NCBI GenBank assembly: GCA_051005015.1
Contig: JBPCJT010000062.1
Coordinates: 1 to 20,519 of the forward strand
DNA length: 20,519 nt
Direction: 5' to 3'
Origin: JACMME01 sp051005015
GTDB taxonomy: Bacteria; Gemmatimonadota; Gemmatimonadetes; Gemmatimonadales; Gemmatimonadaceae
Of this stretch, positions 1-7,189 are shown piece after piece (position 1 is the first letter of the stretch; the number at the start of each line of letters is the position of its first letter). The notes under the pieces are model-generated. The model did no database searches, was not told the DNA's origin, and saw only the letters and a list, made by a program, of their open reading frames with translations. The position numbers and the translations under genes are program-made.

Positions 1-279
1 AACATCACCGCCTCTCTGCGTATTTGCGGCGACGTGAAGGCAGACCGTGGTCTCGCCACCCGATTCGGGGCCATAGATTTCGTTTATGCTGCCACGCGGA
101 ATGCCGCCAATTCCTATGGCCGCATCCAGATTGATGGCGCCTGTGGAGATAGCCGCCACACGCGCTCGTTCGGTGTCTCCCATCTTCATGATCGAGCCCT
201 TGCCGCAGCTCTTTTCGATCTGCGAGATCGCCAGACTGAGCGCCTTCTTCTTGTCGTCCTGCATTGACGTGACAGCCAT
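1..279 (-). CDS. recA: RecA recombinase, N-terminal 93 residues (gene runs off the left edge)
   Basis: RecA forms ATP-dependent filaments on single-stranded DNA for homologous recombination and SOS induction. The first 93 codons read leftward from an ATG at 279-277. They show the usual RecA opening: DDKKKAL at residues 8-14, CGKGSIMKMG at 25-34, TGAINLDAAIG at 46-56, GGIPRG at 58-63 and EIYGPES at 67-73. GAGAGGATG lies just upstream as a likely ribosome site. The Walker A loop is odd: it reads GPESGGETT at residues 70-78, where the family has GPES(S/G)GKTT. The essential ATP-binding Lys is therefore Glu76 (codon GAG at 54-52, one base from AAG). Nearby positions are also slightly atypical (ISTG for IPTG, PRGS for PRGR). 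The identity as RecA is certain. Whether the protein is active, or the base is a sequencing error, cannot be told here. Confidence 0.93.
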   Translation of the reverse strand, partial: MAVTSMQDDKKKALSLAISQIEKSCGKGSIMKMGDTERARVAAISTGAINLDAAIGIGGIPRGSINEIYGPESGGETTVCLHVAANTQRGGDV

Positions 280-375
280 CGGTCCATCCTCTCGAGTTAA
301 AGAAGGGTACACATCGCGCTTCGTTGTCTGGACGGCAAAACGGCGACACTGCCAGGAATAGCCGTCTACCCGAAC

Positions 376-404
376 AAAATACGAAGATACCGCCTTTTGG
401 TCAA
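376..404 (-). promoter_or_regulatory. Probable sigma70 promoter of recA
   Basis: On the minus strand TTGACC (404-399) and TATTTT (381-376) are separated by exactly 17 bp, a near-consensus -35/-10 pair. Transcription would begin near 368-370, leaving an untranslated leader of about 90 nt before recA. The -35 element overlaps the stop codon of yraN, so recA can be expressed apart from the upstream operon. I could not recognise a convincing LexA operator here. Confidence 0.6.
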
Positions 405-775
405 GCGCGCGAACTAATTGAGAATGCGTTTTCCACATGCCGCACTCGCACGCCTGTCTGATCCATGAGTACGCCTATTACGTCGAATCGGTAGCTCTGC
501 CCGGGTCGTCCGAATCTGTCAATCCACACCAGCGCAGATCGTGTAAGCTCTCGGCGCTTACGCCAGCCGACGGCTTCCAGCGGACCACCAAAGTCATTGC
601 TGCGTCGAGCTTTGACCTCAACGAATGCGACGGTGTCCCCGCTCTCAATAACCAGGTCGATATCCCGGTGGCCATTCCGGAACCGGCGGCCCACCATCCG
701 CCAGCCCTTCCCTCGCAGCCAGCGCGACGCGATTCGCTCCCCCAACTCGCCGAAAGCCTGCGCATCTGTCGCCAT
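401..775 (-). CDS. yraN: YraN/UPF0102 family nuclease-fold protein
   Basis: This is a 124-residue protein of the YraN (UPF0102) family, which has a predicted Holliday-junction-resolvase/restriction-endonuclease-like fold. Its precise cellular role is unsettled. The hallmark segments are all present: GELGERIASRWL near residues 9-20, then the PD-(D/E)xK-like core with HRDIDLVI near 36-43 and FVEVKARR near 51-58, followed by KRRELTRSAL and the C-terminal RFDVIGV and HVENAF. Length is normal for the family. The ATG at 775 is the only sensible start, because an in-frame stop lies a short way upstream. No clear Shine-Dalgarno sequence is visible. It lies 185 bp downstream of ftsK and immediately upstream of recA, whose promoter overlaps its end. 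Confidence 0.88.
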   Translation of the reverse strand: MATDAQAFGELGERIASRWLRGKGWRMVGRRFRNGHRDIDLVIESGDTVAFVEVKARRSNDFGGPLEAVGWRKRRELTRSALVWIDRFGRPGQSYRFDVIGVLMDQTGVRVRHVENAFSISSRA

Positions 776-960
776 GCAGGAGAAGCTACCCGCCTGAGGA
801 CGAGCGCCGGCATCAGTTCATCTCGGGTAGCAGCGTTTGAATGCAGATTCAGATCATCGCCCGATTCTTCCCCGATTCTCCCGGGAACCGCGCTTTACGA
901 ACCCGGCGCCGGGCACCGAGCACCACACTCGTGGCGCACCAGAGCCGGCAAGGGCATCCT
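776..960. other. Intergenic gap between ftsK and yraN
   Basis: This is the largest gap inside the left operon. It contains a 12-bp perfect GC palindrome (CCCGGCGCCGGG, about 902-913) and a short repeated element (CCCGATTCT, twice near 860-880). I see no convincing coding sequence, promoter or T-tailed terminator. Confidence 0.5.
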
Positions 961-3288
961 CTACTCGCGCCCACAAATCGCGTCCAACTCCGCCAACCCA
1001 ATCAACACGTCGCGACCCTTGGAACCGTCGGATGGGCCCAGTACGCCCGCCTCGTGCAGCTGATCGATGATCCTCGCCGCGCGGCCATATCCGACCTTGA
1101 GCCGTCGCTGTAGCAGTGAGGTGGATCCCTGCTGATAGTGAATCACTATCTCAGCTGCCTCGCGAAAGAGCTTGTCGCGATCCCGGTCGTCGGTTTCGTT
1201 CGCATCTGCCGTTATGCCGCTTTCAGTTTGCTCGCGTTCGCGTACTTCTTCGAGAATGTCGCGTTCCTGCGCCAGAGGGTCTTCCGGAATGAACCCCTTC
1301 CGTTCGAACTCCCGCCGCTTCGCCTCGCGCCGTTCGGCATACCAGCCCATCAGGCGTTCAGTGTCTTCGCTCGAAATAAAAGCGCCCTGCAACCGCGCGG
1401 GCTCCGATTTCCCCGGCGGAATGAACAGCATGTCGCCGTTTCCCAGCAGCGCTTCCGCGCCTATCCCATCGAGGATCGTTCGGCTGTCCACCTGGGACGC
1501 CACCCGAAACGCGATCCGGCTCGAGAAATTCGCCTTGATGAGCCCCGTGATCACGTTCACGCTCGGCCGCTGCGTGGCGAGTATCATGTGCAGGCCAATC
1601 GCTCGGGCTTTTTGCGCCAGCAGCGCGAGCGGTGTTTCTATTTCGCCCTGAACTGTCATCATGAGGTCCGCCAGCTCGTCGATGACAACCACGATGTAGG
1701 GAAGAATTCCTCCGGCGTAGGTGAGATTCTCGAACGCCACATCGGCGTTTTTGGGCAGCTTGAGCGGAGCGCCGGCAACGGCTCGGCGATTGAAATCCTG
1801 AATGTTCCGGCATCCGTTGGCGGCGAAGAGCTGATATCGCTCCTGCATCTCCATCACCGCCCACTTGAGTACCGCGGCGGCGTCGCGGTTGTCTGTTATC
1901 ACCTTGTGCCGCAGATGCGGCAGCGTGTTGTAGACGGACAGCTCGACCATCTTCGGGTCCACCATCAGAAAGCGGAGCGTACGCGGCGTATGGCGGTAGC
2001 TCAAGCTGGTAATGAGCGTGTTGATGCACACCGATTTTCCCGATCCGGTTGCACCCGCTATCAGGAGGTGCGGCATTCTGGCCAGATCAGCGATGACCGG
2101 CTTGCCCTCAAGGTCCTTGCCCAGCGCTATCGGCAGCACCGCCTTGGAGTTCTGGAACTCACGCGACTCGAGTAATTCGCGAAAAGCTACTATTTCGGCC
2201 ACCGGGTTGGGAACCTCGACGCCCACCGCGCCCCGCCCCGGAATTGGCGCGACGATCCGGATGCTTTGCGCACGCATGGCAAGCGCAAGATCGTTGGCGA
2301 GAGTCGCTATCTGGCGAACCTTGACTCCAGCCGCTGGTTCCACCTCGAATTGCGTGACGACGGGGCCCGTTGTCCTGCCGACGATTTCCGCCTCCACCCG
2401 AAAAGTCCTCAGTGCATCCTTGAGCTTCACACCCATCGCCTCCAGCTCACGCCTGCTGAGATCGGCGTTGCGCAGTGGAGGGGGTGTCAGCAATTCCAGG
2501 GGAGGAAGCTCTTCCTGAGCGCCGACGGGAACGGCTGAAGCTTCCATCTCGGCCGCGATTTTTTCCGTGCGTTCCGTCTCCTGGTCCGCCCTGCTTTTTT
2601 TGCCCCGTTTGGCCGGCGCCTGGCTGCCAACCACGCCACCAAACATAGTTTCAGCGGAAACTCCTGCCTGCTCTTCAGCGATGGTCTCGTAACCGGCCAG
2701 AACCGGCGCTCCATGAGCCGAGCGCGCGCCATTAGCCCGCGCACCAGCCAGCCCGCCGCTGGAGGTCCGGTGATCGCCGCCGCGCATAAGCAGGCGAACA
2801 GGGTTCCACCTGAGCGTTATCACCGTGAGCGCTACGAACGCGAACACGAGAACTACCCAGGCACCGGCAGGGCCGAATGGAAGCGCCAGATGGTGGGCCA
2901 CAAAACTGCCCCACAGTCCCGTGGCTGGATGAGTGCGCGGTAGTCCTGCTGAAAGTCCAAGGCCGAGCCCCAAACCTGCCGGAAGAAGCAGCACGAATCC
3001 CCCGAGAAACACCAACCACAGCCGGTCTGATTCGTCCGTGGCTGATCCGAGCATCCGAAAAGCGAGTATGGCGGACAGTACGGGGATGAGCAGCGCAGCC
3101 GGCCAGCCTATTGCCTCCACAAGGCCAACGCGCAGACACGCCCCAACCGGTCCGAACAATCCACGGGAAGCCGAGCAGGAAGCCGCCTCCGCACCGCTGA
3201 AACCGGCAATCAGCGATGCACCAACAAAGAAGGCGAGCAGAAGCAGTGCGACGGCCGTCAGCTCACGTCTGGTTCTAGCGCTCCACAT
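961..3288 (-). CDS. ftsK: FtsK/SpoIIIE DNA translocase
   Basis: This septum-anchored, ATP-driven pump moves chromosomal DNA during division and activates dimer resolution. The 775-residue protein has four hydrophobic membrane segments (about residues 10-31, 55-80, 89-114 and 138-160). A charged, low-complexity linker follows to about 260, then the alpha/beta motor. Walker A is GATGSGKS at 412-419 and Walker B is VVVIDE at 533-538. ILATQRPS at 569-576 is the usual FtsK segment. The C-terminal winged-helix gamma domain (DKLFREAAEIV through GKGRDVLI, about 705-763) recognises polar DNA motifs in known homologues. The linker is short compared with E. coli FtsK, giving the compact SpoIIIE-like size. 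The ATG at 3288 is supported by TAGGA a few bases upstream, which overlaps the comB stop. The gene starts 8 bp after comB. Confidence 0.96.
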   Translation of the reverse strand: MWSARTRRELTAVALLLLAFFVGASLIAGFSGAEAASCSASRGLFGPVGACLRVGLVEAIGWPAALLIPVLSAILAFRMLGSATDESDRLWLVFLGGFVLLLPAGLGLGLGLSAGLPRTHPATGLWGSFVAHHLALPFGPAGAWVVLVFAFVALTVITLRWNPVRLLMRGGDHRTSSGGLAGARANGARSAHGAPVLAGYETIAEEQAGVSAETMFGGVVGSQAPAKRGKKSRADQETERTEKIAAEMEASAVPVGAQEELPPLELLTPPPLRNADLSRRELEAMGVKLKDALRTFRVEAEIVGRTTGPVVTQFEVEPAAGVKVRQIATLANDLALAMRAQSIRIVAPIPGRGAVGVEVPNPVAEIVAFRELLESREFQNSKAVLPIALGKDLEGKPVIADLARMPHLLIAGATGSGKSVCINTLITSLSYRHTPRTLRFLMVDPKMVELSVYNTLPHLRHKVITDNRDAAAVLKWAVMEMQERYQLFAANGCRNIQDFNRRAVAGAPLKLPKNADVAFENLTYAGGILPYIVVVIDELADLMMTVQGEIETPLALLAQKARAIGLHMILATQRPSVNVITGLIKANFSSRIAFRVASQVDSRTILDGIGAEALLGNGDMLFIPPGKSEPARLQGAFISSEDTERLMGWYAERREAKRREFERKGFIPEDPLAQERDILEEVREREQTESGITADANETDDRDRDKLFREAAEIVIHYQQGSTSLLQRRLKVGYGRAARIIDQLHEAGVLGPSDGSKGRDVLIGLAELDAICGRE

Positions 3289-3296
3289 CCGCCGTC

Positions 3297-4043
3297 CTAG
3301 CGGTCCCTTCCAGGACCGAGCATGGTGATCGAGCGATCCTGATAGATCGGAACGACCGGATACGAATTAATTTTGCCACACGTGACCAGATCATCGGCGA
3401 AACCGCCAGCCGCGAGATCTCGTCCGTGCTCGGAGTCTGCAAACAGCCTGTCGATGTGGCCCCCGTACCGACGGTCGAGCAGCATGCTTGCTTGCGCGCT
3501 GTCGTTCAGTTGAAGGCCGGGCATTCGTTTGACGACATGCCGAACGTACAGGCCCGCGCAGGCGGAATCCTCGAGCGAAAACTGCTTCTCGCGACCGGCG
3601 CACAGCAGCGTGACGCTGTTCCCGCCACGCAGCGCGGCACGGAGCAGCGCCAGCACCGCGGAGAAGTTTACGTACGAAGCGACCACAATCTCGCGGGCGC
3701 CCTGAATGGAAACCAGCGCCTCCGTCCCATTGGTGGTGGTAAGAAGAACTGTGCGCCCCTCAACCACCGCCGCGGTGAACTCAGCTGGCGAATTGCCGAC
3801 GTCGAATCCCGAGATCGCAATCATTTTGCGCTCTCCAGCGAGCAACACTTCCGATCGCTCGAACGTGCGTGCTCGCTGCATCACAGCGTCAGCGCTGTCG
3901 AGCGGAACGACGCTCCTGGCGCCGTTCGAAAGAGCCGCCGCAATCGTGGTGGAAGCCCTGAGGACGTCTATCACCCCCACGACGCGCCCGGCGAGATGAA
4001 GAGGCTGAATCTGAGCCGGACTGAAGAATACGTCGAGGCGCAT
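3297..4043 (-). CDS. comB: 2-phosphosulfolactate phosphatase family protein (ComB)
   Basis: ComB-family enzymes are Mg-dependent phosphatases that convert 2-phosphosulfolactate to sulfolactate, the second step of coenzyme M synthesis in methanogens. Homologues are widespread in bacteria that make no coenzyme M, where the substrate is less certain. The 248-residue protein carries the family segments GVIDVLRASTTI at 23-34, LLTTTNGTEAL at 100-110, and LLCAGREKQFSLEDSACAG at 146-164. Length is normal. The start ATG is 3 nt after the accC stop, which implies translational coupling. The gene ends 8 nt before ftsK. No comA, comC or other sulfolactate gene is in the window, so the pathway assignment is by family only. 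Confidence 0.87.
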   Translation of the reverse strand: MRLDVFFSPAQIQPLHLAGRVVGVIDVLRASTTIAAALSNGARSVVPLDSADAVMQRARTFERSEVLLAGERKMIAISGFDVGNSPAEFTAAVVEGRTVLLTTTNGTEALVSIQGAREIVVASYVNFSAVLALLRAALRGGNSVTLLCAGREKQFSLEDSACAGLYVRHVVKRMPGLQLNDSAQASMLLDRRYGGHIDRLFADSEHGRDLAAGGFADDLVTCGKINSYPVVPIYQDRSITMLGPGRDR

Positions 4044-4046
4044 CGG

Positions 4047-5396
4047 CTATTCCCGCATCAAGTCACTGTGGCGCTCGAGAAACTTCGTATCGACGTCGCC
4101 CGTCTGGAACTCGGCATTACGCATGACGCGCCCGAGGAAAGGGATGGTCGTTGTAATTCCCTCGATTATGAAGCTCTCCAATGCCATCTGCATTCGCCTG
4201 ATCGCTTCCTGCCGGTCGCGTCCCTGGCAGATCAGTTTGGCAATGAGAGAGTCATAATACGGCGGCACCACGTATCCGGCGTAGACGTGAGTGTCCAGCC
4301 GCACACCCGGGCCGCCTGGCGGATGGAAAACATCGATCCGGCCCGGCGAAGGCTGGAAATTGCGCGCCGGATCCTCCGCATTGACCCGGCATTCGATGAC
4401 GTGACCTCTCAATGGTGGTAGCAGTAGTGTTGAAAGTGGTTCGCCCGCGGCAACGCGTATTTGCTCCTTCACGAGATCGACGCCCGTCAGCATTTCCGTG
4501 ACAGGATGCTCCACCTGAATTCTGGTGTTCATCTCCATGAAGTAGTACTTGCCGTCCGTGTCGAGCAGCATTTCGATGGTCCCCGCACCGACGTAATCGA
4601 TTGCCTTGGCGCCGGCCACCGCCGCGTCACCAATCAACATGCGCAATTCGGGTGTGATCGCCGGGCTCGGTGCCTCTTCTATCAGCTTTTGGTGCCGCCG
4701 CTGAACAGAACAGTCTCGCTCGCCAAGGTGGATCACATTCCCGTGTCGGTCGCCGAGTACCTGGAACTCGATATGCCTCGGCCGCGCCAGGTATTTCTCA
4801 ACGTAAACGTCACCGTTTCCGAAGGCCGAGAGCGCCTCGGACCGTGCGAGCTGAAAGGCCCGGAGAAAATCGTCAGGATCCTCGGAGACTCGCATGCCCT
4901 TCCCACCGCCACCGGCGGCCGCCTTGATAATCACGGGAAAACCAATTCCGCGCGCGAGAACCAGCGCTTCGTCCGCGTCGTCCACCGGGCCCGGCGTTCC
5001 CGGTATTACCGGCACACCCACGGCGGTCATCGCCGTGCGCGCAGACGCCTTGTCTCCCATCACGCGTATCTGATGCGCCGTGGGACCTATGAAGGCGATA
5101 TTGGACGCCTCACACGTCTCCGCGAACTCGGCATTCTCGGCGAGAAAGCCGTAGCCGGGGTGGATGGCGTCAGCACCGGTGATCTCCGCGGCGGCGATGA
5201 TGCGCGGTATGCGAAGGTATGAATCCCGCGCAGGAGCCGGACCGATGCACACGTCATCGTCCGCGAATCTCACGTGCAGTGACTCTCGATCGGCCTCGGA
5301 GTAAACGGCAACAGTCTGAATGCCAAGCTCGCGGCAGGCCCGAATGACGCGGAGAGCAATCTCGCCCCTGTTCGCGACCAGGACTTTTTTGAACAT
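4047..5396 (-). CDS. accC: Biotin carboxylase subunit of acetyl-CoA carboxylase
   Basis: AccC carboxylates the biotin carried on BCCP (AccB), using ATP and bicarbonate, in the first committed step of fatty-acid synthesis. I chose the ATG at 5396, giving 449 residues beginning MFKKVLVANRGEIALR, the canonical family start. The reading frame stays open to 5531, but that extension overlaps pilT and has no family likeness. Key elements are intact: HPGYGFLAEN at 79-88, the ATP-grasp glycine loop KAAAGGGGKGMR at 158-169, HQKLIEEAPSP at 235-245, MEMNTRIQVEHPVTE at 287-301 and the C-terminal ECRVNAEDP at 335-343. The gene starts 19 nt after pilT rather than directly after accB. There is no strong Shine-Dalgarno, so coupling to pilT is likely. 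Confidence 0.96.
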   Translation of the reverse strand: MFKKVLVANRGEIALRVIRACRELGIQTVAVYSEADRESLHVRFADDDVCIGPAPARDSYLRIPRIIAAAEITGADAIHPGYGFLAENAEFAETCEASNIAFIGPTAHQIRVMGDKASARTAMTAVGVPVIPGTPGPVDDADEALVLARGIGFPVIIKAAAGGGGKGMRVSEDPDDFLRAFQLARSEALSAFGNGDVYVEKYLARPRHIEFQVLGDRHGNVIHLGERDCSVQRRHQKLIEEAPSPAITPELRMLIGDAAVAGAKAIDYVGAGTIEMLLDTDGKYYFMEMNTRIQVEHPVTEMLTGVDLVKEQIRVAAGEPLSTLLLPPLRGHVIECRVNAEDPARNFQPSPGRIDVFHPPGGPGVRLDTHVYAGYVVPPYYDSLIAKLICQGRDRQEAIRRMQMALESFIIEGITTTIPFLGRVMRNAEFQTGDVDTKFLERHSDLMRE

Positions 5397-5415
5397 CTGA
5401 GCTGGCGGTAGTCGG

Positions 5416-6591
5416 CTACGCTGTAGAGTCCTGCTGGAATCCCTCCCAACTCGTGTCACTGGACCCGGCGACCCCCTGTACTCGCAGTGCGAATTCGCTC
5501 GGATTGGTGGCGTAGAACATCGCGCTATCATACGAGATGGTACCCCGCGAGTACCATCCCATGAGCGACTGGTCGAAACTCTGCATTCCGTACTGTACGG
5601 TCCCTTCCTTGATGAGGTCCGGGATATTCAACGACGCCGTCATGTCGCGAATCTGGTCGCGCACGGCAGCGGTGTTGATGAGAATTTCGGCTGCCGGCAC
5701 CCGGCCGGCCCTGTCTTTCCGCGGTACCAGGCGAAGCGAGATGATTGCCTGGAGCGCGCTCGAGAGCATGAACCGAACCTCGTTGTGCTGATGCGGCGCA
5801 TAGAAGGAAATAACACGGTTGATCGTCTGCGCGGCGTCGGTTGTGTGCAGCGTCGAAAAAACCAGGTGCCCGGTATCAGCTGCTTTCAGCGCGACCTCGA
5901 GCGTTTCGAGATCGCGAATCTCACCGATCAGAATGACGTCGGGGTCCTGGCGAAGAACCCGGCGAAGAGCGGCGGAAAAACTTCCGGTGTCTATGCCGAC
6001 TTCGCGCTGATTGATGTTGCTCTGATTGTCCCGGTGGAGAAACTCGATCGGATCTTCGATCGTGATCACGTTGGCGTTTCTGTTTTCGTTGATGTGTTGC
6101 AGCATCGCGGCCAACGCGGTGGATTTACCCGATCCCGTGATTCCGGTTACCAGCACCAGGCCACGCGGTCGCATCGCGATTTGAGATACCACGGGGGGAA
6201 GATTGAGCTCTTCCACTGTCCGCACCTGATACGGCACGGCGCGCAGCGCGTACGCCACGGTTCCGCGCTGCTGAAACACGTTCACCCGAAACCGGCCGAT
6301 GCCAGGCACTCCTATGGCAAAATCGGCCTCCTTGTTCTCCGTGAATTCCTTGACCTGCCGCGGCGTCATGATTTGCTCCGCGAGCTGCTTCAGATCCTCG
6401 GGCCGCAGAGCCGGCATCGGCAGCGTTTGCAGGTTTCCGTTCACACGCAGCACCGGGGGACGACCAACTTTGAGATGCACGTCAGAAGCATTGAGCTGAA
6501 CCATTTGGTGCAGCACAGCCTTGAAGTTGAAAGCCGGTCCTCCCTCAGCGCGGGCGACCTGGGCCTGAGTAGCAGTTACTGGATTAGCCAT
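5416..6591 (-). CDS. PilT/PilU-family type IV pilus retraction ATPase
   Basis: This is a hexameric motor ATPase that depolymerises type IV pili, powering twitching, attachment or DNA uptake. The 391-residue protein has an N-terminal PAS-like domain (ASDVHLKVGRPP at 35-46), Walker A GITGSGKST at 150-158, the Asp box ITIEDPIEF at 176-184, Walker B DPDVILIGEIRD at 216-227, and the His box STLHTTDA at 246-253. The C-terminal region has GMQSFDQSL at 335-343. The tail from about 344 looks closer to PilU or PilT2 than to classical PilT, so I withhold a symbol. The N-terminal ATG at 6591 lies in the second copy of a tandem duplication and overlaps the stop of a 17-codon minicistron. It has no Shine-Dalgarno of its own. 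The position between accB and accC is unusual. Confidence 0.92.
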   Translation of the reverse strand: MANPVTATQAQVARAEGGPAFNFKAVLHQMVQLNASDVHLKVGRPPVLRVNGNLQTLPMPALRPEDLKQLAEQIMTPRQVKEFTENKEADFAIGVPGIGRFRVNVFQQRGTVAYALRAVPYQVRTVEELNLPPVVSQIAMRPRGLVLVTGITGSGKSTALAAMLQHINENRNANVITIEDPIEFLHRDNQSNINQREVGIDTGSFSAALRRVLRQDPDVILIGEIRDLETLEVALKAADTGHLVFSTLHTTDAAQTINRVISFYAPHQHNEVRFMLSSALQAIISLRLVPRKDRAGRVPAAEILINTAAVRDQIRDMTASLNIPDLIKEGTVQYGMQSFDQSLMGWYSRGTISYDSAMFYATNPSEFALRVQGVAGSSDTSWEGFQQDSTA

Positions 6592-6647
6592 TGGGATCGA
6601 CCTGGGCCTGAGTAGCAGTTATCACGGGATTAGCCATTGGGATCGAC
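6559..6647. repeat. Imperfect tandem duplication (46 + 43 bp) at the accB/pilT junction
   Basis: Copy 1 is 6602-6647 and copy 2 is 6559-6601. They abut and are identical except for a short stretch: CCCGTGATAACT on the minus strand in copy 1 and CCAGTAACT in copy 2, a 3-bp length difference plus a substitution. Each copy carries the same ATGGCTAA stop/start overlap. Copy 1 holds the end of accB and the start of a minicistron. Copy 2 holds the end of that minicistron and the start of pilT. The likely ancestral state was a direct accB/pilT overlap. Confidence 0.95.
6584..6637 (-). CDS. 17-codon minicistron between accB and pilT
   Basis: The duplication leaves a short open frame encoding MANPVITATQAQVDPNG and then TAA. 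Its first half matches the PilT N-terminus (MANPVTATQAQV) and its last residues match the AccB C-terminus (VDPNG). It overlaps accB by 8 nt and pilT by 8 nt, each through ATGGCTAA. It is probably not a functional peptide. It may act as a relay that lets ribosomes ending accB reinitiate and then reach pilT. Translation is inferred only. Confidence 0.4.
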   Translation of the reverse strand: MANPVITATQAQVDPNG

Positions 6648-7142
6648 CCGGAACAAGACCTGGCCGTACTCCACGGGGTGCGCGTCCGCCGCGGCGATCT
6701 CTCGAACCACTCCCGTGAATTCGGATTCGATCTCGTTCATGATCTTCATCGCTTCAATTATGCATACAATCTGCCCCTTCTCGATTCGGGATCCTTCCGC
6801 GATGTATGGCGGCGCACCCGGCTCGGGCGACCGGTAGAAGGTTCCCACCATGGGTGACTTTACTTCGAGAAACTTCTCTTTCGCCAGCTCCGCGCGCCGA
6901 GCGCTCTCCTCACCGGAAAAGGCCGGCACTCCATCGGCCGGCGTCTGCGAACCGACCGGCATCTGTGGCGCGGCGATCATCGCCGGCAGCGCGAGCTGCG
7001 GCGACACCTGTACGGGGCCTCGCTGCTGGGGAGACTTCGAGATGCGCAGCTTCATCCCCTTGTCGGAGGATATCTCGATCGAATCAACCGTGGACTGATC
7101 CAGGAGCTCGACGAGCTTTTTCACGTAGCGTAAATCGATCAT
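6630..7142 (-). CDS. accB: Biotin carboxyl carrier protein of acetyl-CoA carboxylase
   Basis: AccB (BCCP) carries the biotin that AccC carboxylates and the carboxyltransferase discharges onto acetyl-CoA. I place the start at the ATG at 7142, because MIDLRYVKKLVELLD is the usual BCCP opening. This gives 170 residues. An N-terminal helix region is followed by a Pro/Ala/Gln-rich flexible linker (about 37-80). The biotinyl domain runs from about 92 to 167. It has KSPMVGTFYRSPEPGAPP at 95-112 and the biotinylation motif EAMKIMNE at 130-137, where Lys133 is the attachment residue. A GTG at 7187 is in frame and overlaps the peptidase stop (GTGA). It would add 15 residues and is a possible coupled start created by a 13-bp duplication. 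The gene is next to pilT rather than accC. Confidence 0.94.
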   Translation of the reverse strand: MIDLRYVKKLVELLDQSTVDSIEISSDKGMKLRISKSPQQRGPVQVSPQLALPAMIAAPQMPVGSQTPADGVPAFSGEESARRAELAKEKFLEVKSPMVGTFYRSPEPGAPPYIAEGSRIEKGQIVCIIEAMKIMNEIESEFTGVVREIAAADAHPVEYGQVLFRVDPNG

Positions 7143-7163
7143 GGCTGACGGTTCTCTGTCCGT

Positions 7164-7189
7164 ATGAAGGTCACGAATGAAGGTCACGA
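7164..7189. repeat. Perfect 13-bp tandem duplication at the peptidase/accB junction
   Basis: ATGAAGGTCACGA occurs twice in direct succession (7164-7176 and 7177-7189, plus strand). On the minus strand each copy carries GTGACC. The copy at the peptidase stop provides a GTG (7187) in frame with accB. The other provides a GTG (7174) opening an 11-codon frame that ends in TGA at 7141-7139, overlapping the accB ATG. The 13-bp length changes which of these frames the coupled ribosome would follow. Confidence 0.95.

Noticed and set aside
5..349. A 114-codon minus-strand frame over the recA start
   Set aside because: It is a shifted frame across recA and its leader. The recA frame matches the family residue by residue.
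371..386. Possible LexA operator upstream of recA (CGAAC and CGAAG 11 bp apart)
   Set aside because: The halves are direct rather than inverted repeats and do not match a known SOS box well.
902..913. CCCGGCGCCGGG palindrome after ftsK as a terminator
   Set aside because: It is self-complementary with no room for a loop and no T-run. An operon break here is not supported.
1138..2175. A 345-codon open frame on the plus strand inside ftsK
   Set aside because: It lies wholly antisense to the clear FtsK motor domain, has no family features, and reflects the codon bias of high-GC DNA.
3426..4421. A 331-codon plus-strand open frame across comB and the accC end
   Set aside because: It is antisense to two well-supported genes, has low-complexity composition and no recognisable domain.
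5397..5531. N-terminal extension of AccC to an upstream start
   Set aside because: The extra 45 residues overlap the pilT end and have no biotin-carboxylase likeness. MFKKVLVANRGEIA is the standard beginning.
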